DNA of 31,990 nt from Chlamydomonas sphaeroides (Eukaryota; Chlorophyta; Chlorophyceae; Chlamydomonadales; Chlamydomonadaceae): assembly GCA_001662425.1 (NCBI GenBank), contig BDDC01001167.1, forward strand, positions 1-31,990. The letters run 5' to 3'. The position numbers were made by a program, and so were the translations under genes. The stretch's first letter is position 1, and each line of letters begins with the position of its first letter. Below the pieces are notes generated by a model that was given only the letters and a program-made list of their open reading frames with translations, was not told where the DNA came from and searched no databases. Positions 18,832 to 28,500 of this stretch are shown piece after piece.

Positions 18832-20076
18832 CCTCCGAAGTTAGCAGCCCGCTGCGGCAGCGGCATGCATGAGCTCTATCTGCGACCTGTCGGGCGGGGG
18901 TGTGGGGCCCAACCTTCCACCACTTCTTCCGGACCCCCCGACAACCGCACTTCATTGTGCTCTGTCAACGTACGGCGCAAGGCGGCGCATACCCGTACAC
19001 CCCCCGTCTGATTTTCACCCCCTGAGCACATACAGAGCGGGCTGCCGCCTTGCTTGTTGGGGGGCGGTGTGCCTCATGCAAGAAAAGAAAGACAAAGTAG
19101 TTACACTCACGCCCCGTGATTTATTTGCACATCTCTCTCGACTCTGCAACCAGGGCCTGACCGCTTGTACATACGTGCGAGTTGCGTTGCCAAGCTAGCC
19201 AAGCTGAGCAGGTAGGATCAGCAGGAGGGATCAAGATCCTCCTGGGTAGGATGCGTGCGTGCATGTGTTCACACCTTCCGATTACTTACTTGGCGACTGT
19301 TTAACCGATCAATCGACTGCTCAACTGGATGCTCAAACAAAGCTCAACCAAACCTCAACCAATTGGCAATTCAATTGCCGGACAGCGCCTCCTTGCCCCG
19401 AGCGCCCTCCCGCCGCTCGCGCCAGCAGGCCGCTCGCGCCCTTCGCGGCAATGCCCAGGCAAACGCACACACCTTCGTTCGTCCTCTCACGCCGCCACCC
19501 CACCTCAATACACGCACAGAAGATGAAATGAGACGCGCTCGTTGGTTGTTGAACTAGCACGGCAATGCAAACGCACGCGTACGTACGTCTCGCAGATGGG
19601 CCGGCTCATTGCATCCTCGTCTCGTTGCTTGCCCTCGCTCGTCCTCCTGGAAGCACCTACCAGCCGTTCGCTAAGACATCATAACGCTCGGTCTCGTTCA
19701 CCCTTTGCTTGTACGCTTTGGCCAGATGCGGCCGCCGCACTCGTCACTACGACGCCCTCTACAAGATTGACCGAGCTGCCGCCGACGGCCCCTGGCAGCT
19801 AGCTGCCGCCGCCGCCCCCTGGCATGGCACGCAGCTGCCGCCGCGCGCCACCCGTTAGCAGCTGCGACACTGCCGTTGACGTTGTACCGCTGCCGCCGCC
19901 ACTGCCGCGGGACCGCCAACTAACCGGTGCCCCTCACCGCCATAGCCGCCATCGCCGCTGCAGCAGACATCGCTGCCAGCCGGTGTCGCCGCCGCCCCCA
20001 TGCGGCGCTCTCTTCGGCCGCCAGCGCTGGAGGCGGCGGCGCATGCAGCCAGGTAAAAAGAAACGAATGAAGTCAA
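18832..20076. other. Spacer between the p25-alpha gene and the minus-strand gene
   Basis: No supported gene. One plus-strand frame at 19726-19858 has strikingly high G/C at third positions (it reads HYDALYKIDRAAADGPWQL), follows an acceptor-like GGCCAG and ends in TAG, so it could be a terminal exon. No upstream exon was found. Confidence 0.3.
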
Positions 20077-20081
20077 TTACA
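20077..20081 (-). terminator. TGTAA poly(A) signal of the minus-strand gene
   Basis: Minus-strand TGTAA in GGCATGTAATTG, about 155 nt after the TAA stop at 20236-20238, a normal distance for this kind of genome. Confidence 0.6.
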
Positions 20082-20235
20082 TGCCCCTTCCATCGACGGA
20101 GGCGTCGTCATTGATCGGCAGCGCGCTGGTGCAGTATGTAGATGCCGGTGGCGGCGGCGGCGGCGGCGATGGCGGCGGCGGCAGAGCCGTCAACGGTCGA
20201 TCGTGGTTCGCCCTGCCGCCGTCGCGTCGTCGCTG

Positions 20236-21501
20236 TTAGTTGCCGACGCCGCTGCGTGCTGATGCCGCCGGCACCGCCGCCACAACTTCCAAGTGCGCCG
20301 CCGCGGCGGTCTCCGGCGTGGTGGCGCTTTTAAGGGTAAGCAGCCCGGACGCGTCGTCCTCGGCCTCCTTATCGGCACCACCAGAGCCGGCGCTGCGCCC
20401 TGCTGTACTCGGCAAGTCGGCCGACCCCGCAGCAGCGCCCGTGGCGGCTGCAATAGGGCCAGCAGGGTAGCGGACACCGCCGCCGCTGCCGCTGGCCCCG
20501 ACGCCGACGCCGTCGAGGAGGAGTTCCAGGACCGAGACGTCCGTCAAGGACTCGATCATCAGGGGCGTGTGATGGTGCCGCCAAGGCCAAGGCGGGGGTT
20601 GGAGCTCCGGCATTATTACCGGCATGGCAGCCGCCAGCGCGCTGCTGGCCGGCCCACAGTCGTCGTCAGCGTGCGCGCCGCCGGCGCTGCCACAGGGCCC
20701 CGAGCTCGCCTTGCGCATCGGTGGCGAGGCGGAGCCGGCGGTCGAGGAGAGGTGCGTGTCAAGCAGCGGCTTGCCGTGGGCGTCGCGTACGCCGTTGTCG
20801 CCGGAGCTGGCCGAGCTGGCCGAGCTGGCCGAGGGGCAGTATGTGGCCGCGTCACGATGGCCCCCAATGCCTGCGGCAGATGTCGGAGGGCCCTTGGCCG
20901 AGGCCGGGGCGGAGGTGCGTCCGACCGAGTGCGGCGGCGAGCCCGGCTTAGTGGTGGTGGTGGTGGACCGGGCGGCCTGGAGCGGCTTGGGCGGTCGCAG
21001 CGCATGTGCATCGTCGTCGTGCAATTTTGCTGATTCAGGACCTGCGAAATGCAAAAGCATACATCAAGGCGTTAGCCGGACGGAGAGGCGAAGCGCTGGC
21101 TGGATGCTCGGCGGCCTACATACCTACAGCAGGCCCGATGCCCGACTGCGCACAGGTGGCGCTCGGCAGTCGAGTGGCTTCTGCAGAATATCCAGCTGCT
21201 GTTCTAGCTGCAGCATCGTTCTCGGGAGACCTGCGCGTGGGCAGCAGTAGGTCGTCGTTCGCAAGTAAGTCAGTCAACTGCCACAACCCTTGAAGGATCC
21301 GCAAAGTAAGCGCGCGCATGTTTTCAGGATCCTAAAGCACGCTATGTAAGCGCTCGAAGCTCTGGGCAGCAAGCTCTTGTAAACAAGTAAGTGGATGAGG
21401 GCGGGCACCGCGTATTTGCAGGGGAACACGAAAACGCACCTGCCGCTGCACGCAACGAGTAGGCAGCAGCACAAGCTTTCACGCCACCAGCCTCGCGGCA
21501 T
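20236..21501 (-). CDS. Ser/Ala/Gly/Pro-rich protein with signal-peptide-like N-terminus, three exons, function unknown
   Basis: Minus-strand exons in order: 21501-21440, 21230-21124, 21041-20236. Donors are CAG|GTGCGT and TAG|GTATGT; acceptors are GCGCAG|G and TTCGCAG|G. Phases 2 and 1 agree and the total is 975 nt, or 324 residues plus TAA. The N-terminus MPRGWWRES then LCCCLLVAC has a basic start and a short hydrophobic core like a secretory signal. The rest is low complexity, with an acidic-His patch (HDDDAHAL), runs of Thr and Ser, and one more ordinary helix-like stretch (MIESLTDVSVLELLLDG). A TATA box lies 79 bp upstream of the ATG and TGTAA follows 155 nt after the stop. Weak points: exon 2 uses A/T-ending codons in this frame, and another frame of it reads a coiled-coil-like MLQLEQQLDILQKPL. 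Exon 3 is the firm part. Confidence 0.55.
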
Positions 21502-21579
21502 GCCAGTCAGTTTTTTGAAAGACCAGCGGTCAGCCGCGTGCGCGTTGCGCGTCGCGTCGTTTGTAGCGAGCGACCCGAC

Positions 21580-21585
21580 TATATA
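21580..21585 (-). promoter_or_regulatory. TATA box for the minus-strand gene
   Basis: TATATA on the minus strand, within CGATATATAG, 79 bp upstream of the ATG at 21501. A start of transcription about 30 bp downstream would leave a 5' leader of about 50 nt. Confidence 0.5.
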
Positions 21586-22919
21586 TCGTGCTGTATGTGA
21601 AGCCGAATATGATAGCTAGCTGCTGAAACTGTACGCGGCGGAGGAGCCCAAGCAATGAACAGGTGCGGCGACACGCATGCGCCTAACGGGGCTCCAACTT
21701 CGCGGCTCGAACCACCCGGCCCATGCCCTCCTATGTAAACCCGACTGCGCAACGCTACACGCAGCCACGACACGGGGCCATTCAGCGTGAGATAATTTAT
21801 CCAGGCGCCGTAGGGCTCCCCTGGGCCGATGCGACGCAACCCCGCCGCTTGCAGCCGTATGTACATACGTACGCGCGGGCGCCACCGACCAGGGCCCCCT
21901 GGATGGGCGCCACGCACGCACGCCACCCCGCTGCCACCCACTCCTGCCTGGGCCAGATTTCTTACGCGCCTGTGACACGTGTTACACACAAGTCGTAACC
22001 ATGTCTATTCCTATTTCTACGCGCGCGCCCATCCCACCTGCCGACGAGCTCAGCCACAGTCGAGTCCCTGCAGCTGCATCAAAGTCTCTGTCTCTTTGAA
22101 AGCCGGCGTGTATGCGCCCTGCGTGCTGCGAGTTGCGTGCTGTCTGCCGTACGTCGCTGCTCAGCGCTGGTTCTTAAGTAAAACGACCATGGCATGGCAG
22201 GCAGCAGGCGGCGAGCCGCGCAGCGCCTGACACCCATCCAGGCCGCATAATGCACTAGCGGCCGCCTTGGCGGTCAAGCAAGGGCGTGTGTGCCCCATCC
22301 AGGGAAAGCGCGGAAAGCAAAGCGGCGGTCGTGCCGCCAGCGGGGCCAGGGGTGTATGTGGGCGCGCCGTGCGTGCCGTGCAGGGTAGCAGTGTGGCTGG
22401 CTGCGACAGCACCACGGCGGCTGATGACGATAATATTATTGACATCGTTCTTCTGTTTTACCATGTATGTCGGCTGGTAATGATTGATGCAAACAATTGT
22501 GACAAGGGCTTGCACCTGACAGTACCATCCACGGCGGCTGTAACTGAGAGTCCGCTAGGCCACATGCCCACATCCATCCGTCATCAGTACCTCATCATCA
22601 CACATACAACGGCACGCAGCTGCGGGGCACCGCACCACGTACGGCTGAGAGTGTCACGGGATGGAGCTGCGGTGATGGGGCAGGGTCGATCGCACGTGCT
22701 CCCCCCTGGTTTGCTGTGCCGGAGTTCGCTTCTGTCAGCAGGCTGGCGGCTGTGTCGACAGCAGCGTGACGTGATGACCATCCCACATCTCTCTGCGCGC
22801 GGTGCTACTGCTGTTGGGTGGAGTGCGTGCCTATCTGATTCGCTCAGCGCCTTCGGCGGCACAGCGACTTCGCTCCTCAACGCAGCGGCACCAGGGCTCG
22901 TATCTTGTCTGGGCGGATA

Positions 22920-23390
22920 TCAGCAGGCCTGTTGATCACTGCCCCTTCTAAGGGGGTGCCCAGTTTACCCATGGCGTTGATCAGAGCCTCAGATCCGTGG
23001 GATGGTATCAACCGGGTGGGGCGTGCCCGGGGGCCGCCCGCGGGAATTGGGACCCGGGCACCCGGCTTCAGGCGCTTTCGCAGGACGGCCCAGGCGGTTG
23101 GCGGCGTGCCTCGTGTCAGAATAGGGAATGGGGTCCCGCACCCAGCTGCCGCCATCCCAGCCTGCCGGCGGCTTGCCCCTGCTGCTGGCCGTGGCCCAGC
23201 TTGGGGCGGGTCATGGGTCGCCGCTGGCCCGGCAGGCGGGCGTATGTCGTGTTGACTGCAGCCCCCCGGTGACGCACATCGATCAACCGATGGTGTTGGT
23301 AGGCAGCCCATTACATTTTGGACCCGACCCACCAACAAAGCTGTTGATCAGGGCCCCGGAATGGCCCTTGAGCGGTTGATCCCGTTCATC
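22920..23390 (-). other. Coding-looking minus-strand stretch, unproven
   Basis: The minus-strand frame covering 22877-23338 contains a natural-looking segment, ALINAMGKLGTPLEGAVINR followed by PADIRPDKIRAL. The plus strand is also open and similarly plausible. No splice sites, start or domain could be fixed. A remnant of a multicopy element is one possibility. Confidence 0.2.
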
Positions 23391-24667
23391 ACTTTGATAC
23401 AAGATACGAGGCCTGAGCGGCACATCAGCGACGCAAGCAAGGGGCCTTAGGGGCACGTCTCATCAGGGACAGACGTGAACGTGACAGCAGGACGTGATTG
23501 AGCAGCAGAGGGGCTGCTACCCCCCAGGCAAGCAAGCTAGCAAATAATTGGCACTCGCTCGCATGGCGCCAGGTAGGCCCGCCGCACACACGAAGCAAGA
23601 AGCACGCCCCGACAGCGGCCCGACTGCTGCCATGCGCGGCTGGTGCGTGCTCGCTCCTTGGGCACTGGCCGCCACGACTAAGTGATATCGCAGCGGTCGG
23701 TCCAGGGCTGCAACGGTAGGCCAGCCGGGCTGCAACACAGCAGGCTGCTGGCGGGTGCTCACAGTCCCAGGAGGGGTCCCCTCCTGCGGGGTCCTGCCTG
23801 GTGCCGCACGCGCCGAATAAAAGACCGCAGCGCGCCAGAGCTGCCGGCAGCTAGGAGCAATGGGTCAGACAGCCGAGCGCGGCGCCGCCAGGGACGCCGG
23901 ATGCGGGCGGCGGCGGGATGGGCGGCGTTGTGCGTGGCGGTAGGTGTGGCGGCGGGAGGGGCGGCATTCGCGAGATTCCTTGTCGGCGTTGTGGCGATAG
24001 GTACATGTGGAGGCGCCTGACCACCAGTAGCTGGCGCAGGTGGGGCGGCACCGGGGGCCCAGGGGCGGAAATTGGGCCAGGAGGAGAACCTGACGACCTG
24101 GGCTGCCGGAGCTCGGCCGTTGTGATGCACGCAGGCACACATGGCTTCCTGTGATAGTACTTGAAAGGCAAGGGGCCACGGGAGCGCCTCGGCCGTGGCG
24201 GGCGCCGAGCGAGGGGAGGGCGGTGCGAGCGGCGGTGTTACGTTGCTGGGTCCGCCCCGCCCGGCCAAGTTATGGGTCCCATGTATGATGATTGGACTGA
24301 AGCAAAGCCAACCGACGCACGCACAATCGAGGCAACAATCTGCGGCTGAACCTGCGCAACCCAGACAACATGATGCGGCACGTGCCGTGCACGCACGCGG
24401 CCGGCCCGAGCTGCCAGCAGTGGGTGCCTAGTGGCCGCCCGGGCTGTGGGGAATGCGGCTAGCTGGCTGCTGCAGCCATGCATGGGCCCCCGTCGCCAGG
24501 TCACCACGCACACGACCCAAAGGAGGGACTGTCAGCGCGCTGTGCCTGCCGGCCCAGGGCGTGTTAAGAACGCCAGGGCCCCCCGCATGCAGGTATGTGG
24601 GGCAGGGGGCGACTGCGGACTGCTAGATAGCTGGGGTGCCGCTACTGCAGCTGGCGCGCACGCCGAG

Positions 24668-24707
24668 GGCTTTTTGTGGAACAAAAATGAACGGGGATAC
24701 ACCTGAC
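24668..24707 (-). repeat. Dispersed repeat end (copy B)
   Basis: Read on the minus strand this is TCAGGTGTATCCCC, GTTCATTTTTGTTCCAC, AAAAAGCC, almost the same as copy A. Upstream on that strand it has CGTCGGAGAG, resembling the TTCGGAGGG in front of copy C. This suggests the shared element lies on that side of the core. Confidence 0.65.
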
Positions 24708-25524
24708 TCGCTCTCCGACGTTCAGGGTTTAGCCTCGCGGGGGGCCATCCGTAGTGGCAACCGCAATGGCTCTGCAGCACGTCCAGGGCGCGCCGCGTGG
24801 GGGCCCGGCGCACACGGGCTACTGTAGAGGCCGGGTCGGGCACGAGTGCAGCCGGATCACGAGCAAGTGCATGCATGTCGCAGAAGCGAGAAAGGGAAAG
24901 TACGCGAAGCGTCCAGCCGGATTCGGGGGGGGGGGGACCTGCGGGGAGAAGAAGAAGTTGTCACCATTTGCCACCAATAGATATCCATCGGTCCTTTCAG
25001 CACGTTGGAAGCCAGGACACGCAGGCCCTGGGCCTGCACTGCCGGCAAAGAAACGTCCGCTGTTTCGGGCTGTTTGGACTTGTCGGGGGCGGTCGGGGGA
25101 GGGCTGGGTGCAGGTAAGAAGCGTGATCCTGGGCGTGCGACTGGGACAGTACGACGAGGGATGTTGTCCTTGCTACGCCTTGTCCCGTTGTCTGCATTCA
25201 TATAGAGTAGGTTGCACGTGTGGTCCTTTCTGCAATGGCAACTACGCGGGTGACATCTCCGGAAAAAACGCGCCCAGCTGCTTACCCTCTCGCCTCAAGC
25301 CGCTATGTCTGCAAGCAGAATGCGTCAGAGCATAATTCTCTCACGTTCTCGCTTGCTGAGCCAACAGTCGGCTATGTAGCCACGCTGTCCTCTGCTCCTC
25401 CCGGTTTCCTATTCAGCTTAACAGTATGAAGAACAGCTGTAAGCGCATGTAAGCTGCAGGACGTTCAGGGGAACAACCGTCCTCTCGCAGCGTCCGGGCG
25501 CGCACGTAGCGACTTGGCTGGTCA

Positions 25525-28500
25525 ATGTCCCGATATGATGAGCCACTGTCATCAGAGGCTACGGCTACAAGCCGCGAGGTGAGTCGTCGCAGGATGGTCG
25601 GGTTTGAAACTCTGAAACCGCACCATCCGGGACGCTGGGATTTCAACGCGAGCAAAGCTCGTGATACATGGTATACAGCATCGGCCTTTCCGGCGTCGAC
25701 CGGTTGGGCACCATCTTATCCCCAGATTCGTGGCATCGGCTTTGGCCTCTCCACCCGGCCGAGCCCCAACCCCTGCCACACCCGTGCTCATCGAACGAGC
25801 GTCGGTGCCTACCGAGGGGCTGCGGCCAGACTCGGCGTGGATGCTCGCGCGCGCCGGCTCAGCATGCCCAACAGCGCCGCGGGCGTGCCCGTCGGCGCCG
25901 CGGCAGCCGCGCTGGCTTGCGGCGACGCCGGCGCCGCGCATCCCTCGACTGACAGCGGATTGTTGATTGCGCTCACGGCGGCAGCGGCGTCCGCTGCAAT
26001 GGCGGTGGTTCCGCTGCCGCAGCTACTGCCGCATCACGGCAGTGGGCAGCATCTTGCGCCGTTAGGTCGAGGCGGGAGCCTCGGCGCCGGCGGCAGCCGT
26101 ATTCAAGGCCTACTCAATGTCGCCACAACCTTGGAGCCCCTTGGACCTAGGCCAGCCATCAGCAGCGGCAGCGGCGCCGTCAGGCCCCACATGGGCCCAG
26201 CTGGCGGCGCCGACGGCCCGCCGGCGGCAGCTCGCCAGCCCGGGATCCCCTTTCCTGACTTCGGCACCGCTGACGTCGCGGCAGCGGAGGCCGCCGTCGC
26301 AGCGGCGGTCCGGCTTCGGCTGGCGATGCGCGCTCGTGCAAGCATTGCCTCCGCCGCCGCTGCCGTGCTCTCCGCCGCCGCTGCTGAGGCTGGAGCCTGC
26401 ACCAGCTCTGCTGACGTCCCCGCCGCCGCCGCCGCCGCATCCACCCCGGCCACCGCCGCCAGTGGGAGCCTTGCCGACAGCGGTGTGGCGGCGGCGGCGG
26501 GCTACAGCAGCTGCAGCGGCGGCGCGGCGGCGGCGGTGGCGCCGTGCGGCAGCGCCCCCTTGGCTGCCGCTCTGGGACTGCTACTGCCGCCGACGTATGA
26601 CTCGACGTCATCGCTGTACGGCGACAGCGGTCCAGGCTACACGCCGCTCTCAGCGCAGGTAACACACCGTGACGCGTACGGATTGCATGACAAAGCTGCG
26701 CGTACGATTCGGATGTGGCCCATGCAAAGAATGCCCCGTTGTGGTTGCAGGTCGTCGCGACTCGCGCCAGTTCTATGGGCGAGCTAGCACCGGCGTCAGC
26801 GCGCCGCCGCGATCCGCCGCTGCCGTCGCCTCCGCCAGCGCATGCTGGCGACGGCGCTGCCGCCCTAGCGCAGCAGCGACACCCTCATGCTGCAGACGCT
26901 GCGCAGCAGCTGCTGCTGGACACACTCGGCGGCGACGCCGACTGTGGCGGCGGCGGCGCAGCCGCCACGTACCTCATGTCGACCCTGATCAGCGGCCTAG
27001 GCTCCGTTGCGGGGCCCTGGGACAATCCCTGGGATGGCAGCTCGCGTGCCGTCGTCGACGGCGCCGCCGATGACGGCGCCGCCGGCGCCATGATCACAAT
27101 GCGCTGGTCCAACATCGCTGGCGGCGGCGACGATGCCGCCGCCAGCGTCGAGGGCTTGGCGTCGGAGCTCTGCTTGCACACATCCGACTCGGCTGTCGGG
27201 CCCGATGGCAGCGGCGGCGCCGCGGCCGCCGAGGGCAGCGCCGCCGCTGCGGACGCCGCCGCCGTCGGCCGCTACGGCGCGTTGCTTGTTGCCAGCGCGG
27301 GCTGGCAGTGCAGTGAGATGTGGGACATGCACGACCGGCTGCTGCTGTCGCGCTTGGCGGGTCTGGCAGAGGCCAACGGCAGCGTCGGCGGCTCGCAGCA
27401 ACCGCCCGCGTCCGGCGGCGCCGCCGCCGCTTCCGCGCAGCGCCGTAGGCCGGCTCCGCTAACGGCCGGCGCACGGCCGGCGGCGCAGCCGCTGGCGGCC
27501 CAGCCAGCGTCGTGCTTCTTGACGGGAGCTGGCGGCAGCATCGGCGCGCCCCCGCGGAGGGCGGTGGCGTCGCCGGCGGGCGGAGCGGGCTGGGATTCTT
27601 CGGCGCTGCTGTGGAGTGGCGAGGAGCCAGCGGACGGCGCGCGGCGCAGCGAATCGCTGCTTGCGACTGGTGCGACGAACCTTACACCGTGCAACGCCGT
27701 AGCGACGGCCGCGACTGCTGGCAGCGCGTCGAAGCGACGATGCCTGAGGCAGCCCGGTGCCTCCTTTAGCTCACACTGCCACCACCGAATGCGCGCCCCG
27801 GGTGATGGACGCCACGCAGCCTGTTTGCACGCCATGCGCCATGCACCAAACTACGTATTACATCAAGTTATCGACACGCCGACACCTCTATCGACTAAGT
27901 TGACTAGAATACGAGGGTCGCACCAAACCCCGTGTTCCCCTCCCCCTTCCCGCACCGTGCAACACCGCAGGCGGCAGCGATGCCGGCTGGCCTACGCCCA
28001 CCGTCCGCCCCGCCACGGCGTCAGCCGCCCCATGGGTCAGCGCCCCGCCTGGCGCCGCCGCCGCCACCACCACCACCACCGCCACCACCGCCGCCGCCAC
28101 CACCGTCGCCGGCCCCGTCGCCGCAGCCGCGGCAGCCAGCGCTCCTGGCGGCAGGCCGCCGGGTCGGCTGCGGCTGCTACACGCAGTCGCATCCGCCGCC
28201 CCGACCGACGGGCGTGGCGGCGCCTTGACCATGTCCGAAGCTGGGGCCGGGTTTGTCGCGGCTGTGGCATCGGCACAGCCGGTGCCGCCCATGGTCGGTG
28301 GCCGCCGAGCAACCTTCACGGGCGCTGTCGGACCTCGGGCGCGGCCGCTGCCGCTGTCATCACCTCTGGCGCTCGGCTCGGGCCTGGAGCCAGTCCGGCT
28401 CCGGCATCGTGCCAGCGTCGCTGGGCTGCTCGCGCTGGCGGCGCCGTGCGGCGCCGCCGGCGGGGGTCTGGCTACCGGGCCCGCCGCCGGCAGCCGAGGC

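Larger units (their letters stand above)
21586..25524. other. Long spacer between the two divergent genes
   Basis: About 3.9 kb without a supported gene. It has open frames on both strands of average composition, several TGATCA-centred short repeats at 22930-23385, a 12-base G run near 24926, dispersed repeat copy B, and two plus-strand TGTAA motifs at about 25437 and 25449. Those motifs could end an undetected plus-strand gene. I recognise no transposase, reverse transcriptase or integrase motif. Confidence 0.4.

Noticed and set aside
24754..25335. 193-residue plus-strand frame
   Set aside because: Third-position composition is ordinary, it crosses a 12-base G run, and no domain or splice support is visible despite TGTAA motifs downstream.
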